NCBI GenBank assembly: GCA_021292105.1
Contig: CM037861.1
Coordinates: forward strand, 30,048,674-30,112,673
Length of the DNA stretch: 64,000 nt
Source: Anadara kagoshimensis
Lineage: Eukaryota > Mollusca > Bivalvia > Arcoida > Arcidae
Direction of reading: 5' to 3'
Shown: positions 1 through 13,600 of the stretch, in pieces
Numbering within the stretch: position 1 is the stretch's first letter
Layout: every line of letters starts with the position of its first letter
Translations under genes and position numbers: made by a program
Notes under the pieces: model-generated
The model's database searches: none
What the model was told of the DNA's origin: nothing
The model's input: the letters and a program-made list of their open reading frames with translations, nothing else

Positions 1-1401
1 AAAAAATCACAACAACCACCACAACAATAGTTTTAAAAATGTTGTAAATTTAAATGACTATTAATATTTATCATATAGAAAAAGTGAAAAAATACAAAAT
101 GGCACTAGTACATATCAAAAACTCAGTACAAAATGATTAAAAGGTTTTCAGCAGATGTCGGAAATTATGCATATCTAATTTGCATAAATAAGATATATAT
201 GGAAGATACAAAACACAATGGATAGATAAAAAACACAAAATATTTTATCTATTATCAACCAAATCTCTGAACCATATAAAATGGATGGGCGAATAAAAAT
301 TCACCCCTGGAAACGCAGTTCTTTTAACAAAGTAAAATGGACAGGTAAAAATCAATTCACCTCTGAAAACAATGTCTTTAAAAGACACTATAAATGAATA
401 CCATAGGTCAAACCAATGTCTAAATATAAATGAGACAAACTGAAGATACACACTCAAACAAAATCACCTACTAACTGAGTTGTATTGATTTTAATGTTTT
501 ATGCCATTTTTCTGTCTGTAAGATGCACAGTTTTCTAATCTCCATAGAATTGTGATAATTCATTCAATAGTGAATTGTCATACATGTGCCATAATACATA
601 TTAAATATATTCCACAATATGAAGTTGTCAATATTCCAATATCCATGTTGTTTTATCCACTGCATAATAATGCCTAAATAGTTCAACAACATGGATAACA
701 CCAATATCCATTATCCACAGAACACTTGATACCAAACTTCATCTTAAATCATATTTAAATGTTTTAAATCTATCCACATCCTTTGTCTATTTTTCACCGC
801 ATTCTACAAAAGCCTCATACTGTACTCTATCCAAAACACCATAAAACTCTCAATATCTTCTGATCTGAATAACAAATGTCGGTCACATAAGACACAAATA
901 TTTCAAAATCTCAATAAGCTTGTATATTCTTTTTACCCCATACCACAAAACCTTGTATTGTGATAACTATCCAAAAACACTAAAAAATTCTCGTTTGGTT
1001 TCTTATCCAAAGAATCAATGTTGGCCATATCAGGCTCAAATATATTCAAAATCTCAAGTCTCTTTGCAATAACAGTGAATCAACACCTATTGTCTAAAAA
1101 AATTCTAAGCTACTGTATCTAAGATACATGTAGTTGTCATGACAACAAAGAAGTATCTCAATCATCAAGGTATAAATAACACAAATTGGTATCTAAGATA
1201 CATGTAGTTGCTACGGCAACAAAATGATATCAACCATTAAAATATTCATGACACTTATATACATCAAACACCCTTTGTGATATCCAACACATTCCGGTAA
1301 TCCAAACAGGAATATTTCCAACATCAGACATTCTGAGTGACTAACTCCTATCAAATCTCTCTGTTGGAATCCTCAAAGTATATTTTCTGTTCATGCAGAC
1401 T
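1..1401. other. EEF2K 3' UTR and downstream flank
   Basis: AT-rich sequence downstream of the EEF2K stop codon, so at least part should be 3' UTR on the minus strand. No coding exon is seen. A short direct duplication of about 75 bp lies near 1110-1250, sharing GTATCTAAGATACATGTAG. I could not pick a convincing poly(A) signal, so the transcript end is unplaced. Confidence 0.5.
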
Positions 1402-1517
1402 TTATTCTTCTTCATCCATTTCACCATAGCATTCCTCTGCCAAAGCAAAATATTTGTTTGCCAAACGTCCTTTCATTGCCGCCATGGCAGTCTCTGCTGC
1501 CTCATTGTACAGATTTC
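1402..1517 (-). CDS. EEF2K: EEF2K coding exon 11 (C-terminus and stop)
   Basis: NLYNEAAETAMAAMKGRLAN, then ECYGEMDEEE and TAA. Vertebrate proteins end with AAEAAMEAMKGRLANQYY and a short acidic tail, the tail needed to engage eEF2. Confidence 0.97.
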
Positions 1518-4500
1518 CTGTGAAATAAAAAATACCACATAAAATTGTACAAAAACACAATGGACAGCTAAAAAAACACAAAATAAGTATGACTTGCAAA
1601 TTAGGATGGATTGATATCATTATCAAAAGGTCAAATAACTCTGGTTGGAGATATGTCAGTTTGCCATTGAACTGTTGATAAAAATTGCAAAAAAAAAATT
1701 TAAAATTTCAAGAGAAAATTGCAGAGTTTTCTCCTCTTCCAGTGTACATAATGTCATGTTGGTTATCATGTACACCAAAGTTTAGTAAAAATATCTTCAA
1801 TTGTTGGAAAAGTAGGTAAGTCAAATTATTACATGCGGACAATGGCTTACAATAATATGTCTCGTATTGGCATATAAAAATAAAACATACAAATGAAAGT
1901 AATTTTTTCATTAATTTTGGATATCATGATACAGTAATATTTAGATCCTGTTTTTCAATATCTTCAATACACTGATTTTTATTTATCAGTGACAGCACTG
2001 CAACACACATACCTGCTCTTTCTGAGTCTTTATCCAGGCCATGCCCTCCCTGTCTCAGTAACTCTGCCTGTTTAGCCATCAACTGATATGGGGGATCATT
2101 CATGGTACTGTCAAACTCGCCACCTTCATCCATGTCATTTTTGTTCAGTGCCTCGTCATACCAGTGGAAAGCATCCTCCCATGAAATCTCTCTGAAACAA
2201 GATAATTAAGTGAATTAGGATCCACCGCCAGAAGGTACTGTATCTAAAGGACCATAACTCCCACGGTCCTGAATAATAGACTCGGAATAATTATATGAAT
2301 GTATCAAAGTTGATGCTTTTCACAAAGATTCATAAAATAGTGCAACATAGTTTTGGAGAATAAAACCTGAATAAAAAAGTGTTTTGATGGACAGAAAGTT
2401 GGAAATTCAAATTTAATATTTCCTCTTTCTTCAAAAGGCGGGGTATAAAAAAATATCTGAAAAATTTGTATACTATACTCCTACTATAGGAGTCAAAAAC
2501 TTTATGACAGTCAAATATACTTGATTCTGATAGGAAATTCAATAAACTTTCATAATATTTGGTATTACTGATTTAATGGATCCTAGTTACATTTCTGATT
2601 GCCATAAATTATTTTTGTAGAAAAAACAATTGTCATGTTGTCACCATTGGGATTTTGCATGTCAAAAATTATTATGTTTACACCAGAAGTGGTTCCTTGA
2701 CGACTTATTAGGTATGGAGTTTTGTGAGCTAATATTCCAAATTTTCAAAAAGTCCATAAAAAGTCCTGAAAAAAATATTTGACATATAAATTTCATTGTT
2801 CATTTTAGTTACCTTTTAGTACCCAGATTATCTCCTGTTTCAAATGCTCTAGCCATAAATAACATAGCTCCTCTGTCACCAGCCTCTGCAGCTTCCATCA
2901 TGTAATCTATACCTCGATTAAAATTGTCATCACACTCCTGTAAAGAAAATATTGTGTATGTTCATAGTAAATTTTGATTTTTTTTTTAAATAGAATTATT
3001 TTGCAAAGCAAAAGACTTACAGTAATTTGTTGAACTAATGAAACAAAAACATGCCAGTTCAAATCACAATATCAATAGTGATGCAAAAACTCTGAAAACT
3101 GACAAATTAAGTTAAACGCAGGGAAGTGAGACCTGGTGCTCCAAAAAGGTGAGCACCTCCTGTTTGGCTAGTTACACCCATGCATGAAATCAAAATTGAG
3201 AATGAAAGGAATATTGAACAATGGAGTGTCCAATATATCCAGAATATTTTTGGATAGTACAGAAATATTATACTTATCAACAATGTTGTGATTTTTATGG
3301 GTCAGAACAAGAATTAAAATGACATTAATTTGCCACATATATTATAAACCAAGACTAAATATCATTTCTTCAAAAAAAAACAAAAAAAATTCAGACGATG
3401 TCTTCGACTTTTAAACTTAATAATGCTTTTATGCCATACCTGTACAGTGCAGTTAACAAGAACATCTCTCTCAAGAGCAAGATGCAGTTTTGCCATGGTA
3501 ACGATGGCTTCCAGTTCACCAAGGTCAGCTGCATGTTCTTCATGAAAAACGGCAGACTCCCAATCTACATTGTCTTCAGACCTTTCTCCGTTAATAATGA
3601 ATCTTCCAACTTCATGATATTTTGCCATTTCATGATGAACCTGCATGAAACGAAAATTAAATGAAATGACAAGTTAAGTTTGTCATGAAAAGGGAAGTAG
3701 CTGAGAATTCAAGTGACAATTTTTATTTGCTATACCGGTAATACAAACTTTTGTACCATTTCTTAACAAATGAAGAAAGGTTTAAACAGGTTAGACACGA
3801 GGAGAAAGTCTTTAAAACTTTACTGATGAGTGAAGTGGAGTAATGGAGTTTTAAGCCCCAGTCAAGATTCTTTCACTTATATCCAGATAGTCAGTTCTGC
3901 GATGGTGGAAGAGACCTATGCCACAGGAAAAACCACATACCTGTAGCAGGCAAACTGACAATTTTCCTTGCATTAAGATCTCTCTCCAAGTTGGATTTTA
4001 ACTAAGACACTGTGATCCACAAGCACCCACATTAGACCACTCAGCCACCAAGGTCCCCTTTTACATATGAGAAAGAACTAGCTTGCTAGACTTATGTACA
4101 GTGTATGAAAAGCTGTTACATGTTCACTGTTAAAAGATTCTTTGACTTCAAGATATGAACTATGGCAGTTTGAAATATTAATCTTATTTGACATCAAACA
4201 CATGTGATTGCTTACCTTTCCGAGAATGGAATCTCCAATCTTCATATTCATAGCCTCTCTGAAATCTTTCTCTAATGCTACACAAGATGGCCTAGCTTTC
4301 TGTAAAGCCATTTTTTGGAAAGCCAAACGCTCTTCCTGAAAAAAAGATAAAAAAAATCTTGTATGGCCCGATTTATAAAAATTATGATGCAAATCCAACT
4401 GGTGATAAATTTTCTACAGTAATCACTTAGTACTTTTCCATTCATATTTGTATTTTTAGCTTTTTTAGGTTATTTCTCCTGTATTCTATTTGTTATATAT

Positions 4501-7500
4501 AAATGCTTGAAATTTACTTTGTATTAATACCAATAACTTTTGTTTCCTCCAATAACAAGACAATATGAATGCTTTCTATCCAATGAAAATGCTTTCTATA
4601 TTTTAAAACAAACTAAATTGGTCAATAGCTATATGAATTGTCCATTCATGAGTATTTGTTATTCATAGTACTGGTGGTCATCTTCTCCACTTGGGGACAT
4701 TAACAAGCACACACACTTGACATGCCATAAAAAAGTCCTGGCTAATTGTTCAAAACTTCATTAGCGTAACCATTGGTAAGTGAATTTTTTAATTTTATGT
4801 ATTAGCAATGTGTGTGTTAACAATTTTTTTTTTTTTGAAAAGTTGAGAAGTTTATGTAGAAATGAGCTTTTAAAACCAAAACGACCAAATGGGGTTTGTC
4901 ATGCTATTTACAGTAATGCTGGCCATCTTGGATGCTGCAGGAAGTTGTTTTGTTCAAAATTTAAAACTGATTTACCGATGGACCTTCTACACCAACTTTG
5001 GTTAAAACTTGAATATTTTGAATTTTCACTACACATTTTTTGGTTAGACTACAGACGCTTAAAAACAAAAGGGACATCTCTGTTGGAAGAGCTCTGTTTG
5101 TTAGATTACCGTATCTATTAAATTAGCAAATACTGTAAACATATTTATTTTCCTGGTGTTCTAATTTTCATTTATTTCACGTTTGTTTTCTTTGTGCAAA
5201 AACTAATACAAAGTAAAAATTATATTATGCTTATTGTGTTATAGTGCATATTTCAAAAACACAAAACTTCAACTATGCAGACATATCTTAAATTTCCATA
5301 CCGGGAAAGTAAATTGACATAAAATTAAATACATTTACAGTATTTAGTACATGTACTAGCGAGATGGTGAATTATTACATTGTAAAAAAAAAAAAAATCT
5401 CAATTTCAAATATTAGTACAAATAAAACACTCTTTATCAAAAAACTCTAAAGCTCTAAAAATATTATCAAAAGCATACACAATACAAATTAAATAATGCA
5501 CATTTGTATAATCTAGAGTTTTTATTGATGAAAAAAACATAGACTAGATGATGTGATTATGACACTAGTTGTCTCCCCTGCAAAACTATAATTTTTGTCA
5601 CTGAAAATGGGTTGAGTTGTTTCCTCTTCCTTTGCTTTTATGTATAACTAAAATATTGCCTTTCTGCTTTTATAATTTCCCTTGCTTATTGACAGCCCTG
5701 GTTTGAATGTGAAAACTAAAACACTAACATAACATCTTAAGTATTGCTGCAGTTGTAAATCAAATCAGTGGAGCAATCAAGTCAACTCAGTCAAGATTCT
5801 TTCACTTATATCAAGACAACCAGTTCTTGAATGGTGAAGGAAACTGAAATGCCTGGAAAAAATCACAGACCTTTTGGCAAGCAAACAGACAAATTTTTTT
5901 AAACTTAGGTCAACCAACATGGGATTTAAACTGGCAAGCAATGTGTAAGTTGGTGCTTTAGATGACTCGGTCACCTATGCAGACTGACTATCAAATCTGG
6001 GATACTTTACAAAATGATTTTTAGCCAATGACGCAATTTTGACTGTTTGTTAATTATGATACTGTTGATGATGATGGAAAGAACAGGAAAGATGTCATGA
6101 AAATAGCACAGAAATAGCAAAACAGATTTAGTAGATCACTCTGAAATTGATGGTAGGTTATATTGGTGTGTTTTAGTATATTGTGCAGGAAATGTAGCTA
6201 TTTAGGCAAAAAAAATCAGGAATTTTTTAAACAAAGTACATAGAGATGTATTCTTGGTAAAAAAAAATATATATATAAGTGCATTCTAAGATATATACCA
6301 CATCATCACTTGAAACATCATGAGGCTGAAGTAGAGAAATAAATAAATAAATAAATAAATAATTTCTAAATAAATAAATAAATAAATAATTTCTAAATAT
6401 ATTAATAAATAATTAACAATAATAACTAATTCATTTAAATAAATAAATAATTTACAATAATAATTTGTCTCTTTAAATAACTAATTCATTTTCATTTAAA
6501 TAAATAAATTAAATAAATAAATAAATAAATCAATAAATAAATAAATCAATAAATAAATAAATAAATATTGCATCTCTTTAAATAACAAATTTATTTAAAT
6601 AAATAATTAGATAAATAAATAACAGAAATACATGTATTTAATCTTTACAACAGTATGTGTTTTGATAAACATAATCCCAAAATCAGGATGAATTGTATAC
6701 ATCATGTTACTGTTTAATGAAGAATAAACACATCAATAAGAGGATCATTTACTTGAGAAAATGCCTAGCTACTCTTGCAGTTTCATCAAAGAAGATTTTT
6801 AAATAATTTTTATAAAGTTTTCACAATTGGGCCCCACAACCAATGAAATACTACTTGAACTAAATTGAAACATAAAAATATCTACAGTCTACTTCTTGCA
6901 GATTTACTTAAAAAAATTCAAATAATTCATAAGGGGTCACTATTTCCCTTTTGGGATCCCACAGCCAAAAATCATAGTTGTCCTAAGGATGCTAACAGAA
7001 TGATTTGAAAACCTTGAGCATCCTGAAGAAGCTTCCTTTTCTTCTGGGGTCCAGTTTGGTTGCATCAAAAGCATTCTATCATAAAACAGTTGTAACGTAA
7101 AAAGGTTTTGATTATGCAGAATTTGCAATTTTCAAGAAAGTAAGATATTTTGTGTTTGAGTGTCAGGTTCATCATCTGAAGCACCATAATTAATATACAC
7201 GATTTTAGACCAAGAAATAATCAACATTTACCCGTGGTATATCGTCGAATAATACACGGACCGGAGTTCACATGACAAGGTGGCAAGCTACCTGTGATAT
7301 ATTCTTCTGCATGTGAACTCCGGCCCGTGTATTATTCGACGATATACCACGGGTAAATGTTGATCATTTCAATTCTAACTTGACTTGGATAAAAAAGATT
7401 GAAATAAACATTGTGAACTCTTTCTTCAGAAGTACATTTTACTATATAGTTGCAAAAAGGTCCATTGAAACAATTCGGCTGTTGAATTTACCTCCATTGA

Positions 7501-10500
7501 AATAAATGACTTTATGAATGAAAATTACCTCACAACCATTGTTCGAGACACATCGCATGATGCCATATTATAAGCAAGGGAGTATGTCATTAAAACGGAA
7601 CAGCGATGGGTATATTTAAGAAATAACTTTGATATTTTTTTGGTTTATCATTTTTGGGGTTAAAAATGATAAACCAAAAAAATATCAAAGTTATTTCTTA
7701 TAATTTAATTAAAAACAATTTTAATAATTTTGCAATAATATTTATAATTTTAATGATAATTAAATTGATTTGAACAACATTTTACATTCAAATTACCACC
7801 GTCATATGGCGCATCAATACAAATGACGTCATATAATTATGACGCATGATTAGCTCGTTACCATTAACAACCGCCGACGGCAACACACATGTTCAATGAT
7901 CAAACATGATGATGAACGTTTTTACGGTACTGGAGTTTTAAGTTGATCAGTCAGTGGACACGATTAGTTTTTAAACTGGAAAACAGAGTTGTTAAAAATG
8001 GATTTTGAAATGAATTCAAAAGTTACTGTTGTTCACAGAATATGGAGCAGAAAGTTGAGGACGGCACTGATGTGGATTGTTAACAATAAATTCTACAGAG
8101 GTACTGGCAATGGCGGACATTGTATTTGCATCTAAGATTAAATTGATCAGGGCTCTACAATGCGAGTAAAACACTCGCATATGCGAGTAATTATTTGTAA
8201 ATGCGAGTGGATATGTCAAATTCACTCGCCCATGTGCGAGTAGAAAGTCAAATCCGGATTTTTCCTTTCCGTTTTCGACAATGAAATTACTTTCGTCAAG
8301 CAACATCTTTAAAGCGCTTAAATTCATATAGCTGCAATCCGTTAATTTGTTAAGCGTTCCTGTGATCACGTTCTCAAGTGCCGATTTCATCGCTGAGTTG
8401 TAAACAAAATTAGCAGATATATTTGTTTTTCAAGGCATGAGTACGAATAAAAATTAGAATAAATGACCAGGAAGAAACGGCCTCGTATTTGACTCAGTTC
8501 CAGGGAGACCTTGATGGAAAAACAAACGTAATCCTTTATAACGATGAAGGAAATCTGGTTCCCGAGTTTGCCGGGAAAAAAGAGTTTTAAACCGGGGAAA
8601 AAAACTTTAAAAGATATATCTGAAATTTTACATTTGGTGGATGGGTGTATCTAGCTACACAGGAGATATTTACATTTTTGGAGCAACTCCCCTCGCACCT
8701 CTGATTTAAGTACATGTGTTTGAAATTAATTTGCTGGTTTTTAAAGTTTTTTCTTTCAGCGGCTTTTAGACATGCGCCGCAATTTTTGTGTTTGATGCCA
8801 CAATAAAAGTAAATTGAATAAAAAATGTTGGGTCCAACTGCTTTGTCTACATCTTTAAAATTAAGCAGTAATTAGAAATGTTTCCAGTGTAATTGAATCC
8901 AAATTAAATTGATATTTATAAAAGAAATATGTGGCGAGTAAGATTTTTGCTCTGGCTAGTAAACATCTTAGGTTTACTAGCCAGGAGGCTAGTGAAAAAA
9001 ATTGCAATCGTAGAGCCCTGTTGATTGGTTAGATTTTGTTACAAAATAAACAAGAGGCCAAGGGGCCACATCGCTCACCTGAGCAACTTGCTAGGTAGAA
9101 GCCGAAATGAGTTCAGTATTGAAGTGAGTGCAGGGGAGGGAGGTTTTGTACAAACTGAAATCTATACTTCCTACCGATGCTTTTCACTAAACAATTTGTA
9201 AGTATTTCTATGTACCGTAAAAGGTTGATGTTTCGACAAGCCTCGGCTTATTCCGTTACCTTTTTCTTACAGCATTTCAACCAATGAAATAATTTTAAAA
9301 AAAATTTTCATCATGCAATCTACCAATCTCAAAAGAGAGAAAATGCATAGGCCGAATACTGTAATCGGGAAATGGCAAATAGAAATTATAGAATACAGCA
9401 GGATTTACATTAAAAATTAGCTTTTAAATACAAGTACAATTAATATATTTCTCATGAACAATATATTTAACTTTATATCAAAATACTTATATAAAAGAAT
9501 ACAGCATGGAAAATACACTATTATTTAACCATGATTTGAACAAACTTGAATCTACACTACCTGAGGATGCTTCCATTTTAATTTGAGCTTTCCTGGCCTA
9601 ATAGTTTTTGAGGAGAAGATTTTTAAAGATTCTCTCTATATATTCCTGTGTAAAACTTGACCCCCCTCTTGTGGCCCCACCCTACCCCCAGGGACTATGA
9701 TTTGAACAAACTTGAATCTACACTACCTGAGGATGCTTCCATTTTAATTTGAGCTTTTCTGGCCTAATAGTTTTTGAGAAAAAGATTTTAAAAAATTTCT
9801 TTTATATATTCCTATGTAAAACTTAATCCCCCTCTTGTGACCCCTCCCTACCCCCGGGGACCATGATTTGAACAAACTTGAATCTACACTACCTGAGGAT
9901 GCTTCCATTTTAATTTGAGCTTTCCTGGCCTAATAGTTTTTGAGGAGAAGATTTTTAAAGATTCTCTCTATATTCATGTGTAAAACTTGACCCCCTCTTG
10001 TGGCCCCACCCTACCCCAGGGACTATGATTTGAACAAACTTGAATCTACACTACCTGAGGATGCTTCCATTTTAATTTGAGCTTTTCTGGCCTAATAGTT
10101 TTTGAGAAAAAGATTTTAAAAAATTTTCTTTATATATTCCTATGTAAAACTTGATCCCCCTCTTGTGACCCCTCCCTACCCCCGGGGACCATGATTTGAA
10201 CAAACTTGAATCTACACTACCTCAGGATGCTTCCATTTTAATTTGAGCTTTTCAGGCCTAATAGTTTTTGAGAAGAAGATTTTTAAAGATTTTCTCTATA
10301 TACTCCTATGTAAAACTTGATCCCCCTCTTGTGGCCCCTCCCTACCCCGGGGACCATGATTTGAACAAACTTGAATCTACACTTCCTAAGGATGCCTCCA
10401 CAAAAGTTTAAGCTTTACAGGCCGAATAGTTTTTGAGAAGAAGATTTTTGAAAAATACCAACAAAGTTTCAATAATTCTCAATTATCTCCCCTTTAAAGA

Positions 10501-10503
10501 GGG

Positions 10504-10542
<39 letters not shown>

Positions 10543-10590
10543 TAGTGGTGCTTTGTGCCAAATTTGGTTGAAATCTGCCCAGTGGTTCGT

Positions 10591-10630
<40 letters not shown>

Positions 10631-10640
10631 GACAACGGAC

Positions 10641-10672
<32 letters not shown>

Positions 10673-13600
10673 TGGCTCAGGTGAGCTAAAAATCGGTATG
10701 CTGAGCTATCAAAACAACAAAACAAACCGCAAAAATCACAACATGTAGAAAGCGCTACATTGTATACTTTTTCAACCAAACACAAAAAGTAGTCCGTCAT
10801 TTTCGCTATTGATCACGTGACCAACATTGGTTATCACAAATAAACCGAAAAAGGATGGTATTGAAAAGTTTATTATACCATGGCTGGCTCTCTCTATGTT
10901 TCATATAAGGAAAACGCAGGTCATGTTAGAATGTCTAATATTTGGTAGGGGTAAATTAATAATTATCATCAGTATTAATTCATTAAATCAGCTGTCTACA
11001 GAAAGTCAACATTATGAAGCATACAGCAAGGTTTGGTTACATAGTAACTCCTACTGTAGCACATTTTAAAATATCTAGATGTACTTCAACTACTAAATAT
11101 TGTTCTGGGAAAATATGAATCCAATAGTTTGAAATATACTGTGTTTTATCTTTTCAATGTATCTTTGTACACCAGTCTAATTTTCAAGAGTTGTGTATTC
11201 TGAACAGGAATGCCATGGCTGGTCCTTAAAATTTCTATAAATGTCCAATTCAATAAAATATTTTGAACTTTGAACTTGAAGTAATTCTTTTTATTCTTCA
11301 TTCAAGCTTATTTTTCATTGGCCACAGTCACCTGTAGGAGGAGCCACATAACATGACTACTGTATACAGGTATAATGTAATTACATAACTTACCTCAACT
11401 GTCATGGAAGCTGAACTATCAGACTCACTGACAAACCTAACCCTTGACGGTATTGGACTATCACATGACATGGGTTCTTCATCAGCACTGGGACTGGTGG
11501 GACTGTCAATCGCCGAGTCGCTGAACATTGATGATGATGATCTTTGTCTCTCCAAGAATCTGGTGATGTCGATACCTTCCTTACTGGGAGACAATGAGAG
11601 ACAATGTTCCTCTACACCCCTTATTCTTGTCAATACTAAAGATTTTCTCTGAAGTAAAGTAGATATTCAAATAAGCAAGTTATTTTTTTTTTACATATAA
11701 TGAACACACCATGGTTAAATTACTTATCATGCAAGCTTTAATTGGGAAAGATAAGCATTTGCAGTAAATTTTAACATCCATGATAAGTTTTTCAGATTTA
11801 TCTCTTTAACAAAATAAATCATTTTCAGTGTTGTGCATTGTGCCATTCAGGCGCCTTAACATTACTTTCCAGTAATTCATCTTTTTCAATTTCAAAATAA
11901 AAGAGGACTGTCTCTTTGAGAGCCAAATACCCCCAACAAAATAAAAATTTAACCTTGTGACCTTGACCTTTGACCTAAACACCTACATGTGGTGTGTTAC
12001 AAATCATCTCATGTTAGTATACATTTGTTCCAAATTTGATCAAGATTTGAAAGTAATGAAGCAGACGGACAAATGGATGGACAGACATAGTGATTTCTAT
12101 ATACCTGCCTGAAACTATGTTTGCAAGGGTAAAAAAAAATTGTTTTAATCCTGTTACACATACCTGTTTTCTCAAGAAATCCTTATGCATGGTTAGCTCA
12201 TTAGCAGACAAATCAAATTCGGTTAAGTCTAAACTGTGACATATCTCATTACAGATGTGAGAGTGGAAGAACAATGCCATCCCTTTAGCTCCCAGATTAC
12301 CATCATTATACTCTTTACCATCGATGGTGTGGATCTGAGGGTCCGTGTACAAGTCGCCTACACCCTGGATATCCACCACAATCAACTGATGTCCTGATCT
12401 CTCAAAGGTAAAGTGACTGAATGCCTGAAAAGACAATGAAAATCTTTAGTTCATAAGAATCAATGCAAGTCTTAATTTCTCAAAGGTAAAGTAACTTAGT
12501 GACTGAATGCCTGAAATGAAAACAAAATCTTGTGTTTATAGGAATCAACTGAGGTTTTAGCTTTAATCTCTCGACCAAAGGTAAAGTAGCTAAATGCCTG
12601 AAAAGGTGACAAAATCAGTAGTTTTATATAGGAATTAACAGAAGTTCCGATAACTAAGTGCATGTTATACCCTAAGACAATATAAAGCCAAGGCTTTGGA
12701 TAGGGTTTGGTTTAAAAGGTTTTTATTGGTTTCTGTGAAAATCCTTGCTGCCAATTGTACCTGCTGACATTTTCTTAACAGACATGTGACCATTCAAGAG
12801 AAGGGCCTTGATGATCAAGTATAGTTGTCTAAAATGCACATTTATGGATCACATCGACTCTCTACACATAGGTTCAAATCTCAGTGTGACTGTCTCCACA
12901 TACGGTAGATTCAAAACTCACTGAGATAACATCCTAGTGTAAGAAGTTTGTCAGATCACTTGCCAAAGCCAGGTACATGAACTCTGGTTTCCCACACCAT
13001 TCCAAAACTGAACACTTCAGTATTTGTTAAGGAATCTCAGCGTGTGTGTAGAATACCATTGCTCAATGCCACTTACCTGTGGTGTATATCTACTGTTTTC
13101 ATCAACAAATCCAGAATTTGAATTATATTTGACATAATTCCCTTCAATGAAATGTTCCAAGTGGTATAATGGTGATCCTTTTCTGTTCTTAAATTCCAGG
13201 ATATACATCTGGAAGATGTCAACCTAAAACAGATAATAATCGTATAATCAAAATAAGAAAAGATTAACTAAATGGGTTCTGAAAAGTGTTTGTTGGACAT
13301 TCAAATTAATTTCTAGAAAGGGTTTTTTTCATCAGTGCACAAGGAAAATGACCTCAGTCTTCAGTCTGTGCAAAATAGATACCGGTATCTCATTTACATT
13401 TTAGACATTTCATTCACAAATGCCCATGTTTGAACTTTGAATATCAGTAATATAACCTGCCCGGACAAAAGTACATAATTATGTAGAGAGGTCTACAATA
13501 AGAAAACTATTTACCCAAAAGTGGTAGTCAGATATCATTGGGAGGCCGCAGTGGCCGACTGATCTGTGTGTGGGGAGACCACAGTGGTTTTCACAGCATA

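Noticed and set aside
4780-5121. 113-codon plus-strand frame in an EEF2K intron
   Set aside because: No recognisable motif; AT-rich low-complexity N-terminus; no neighbouring exon-like sequence.
8016-8390. 124-codon minus-strand frame across the left end of the 8148-9020 element
   Set aside because: Crosses the element border and includes the palindromic end repeats; could be a fragment of the element's former protein but I cannot support that.
11404-11652. Plus-strand frame opposite EEF2K exon 6
   Set aside because: Shadow of the real minus-strand exon.
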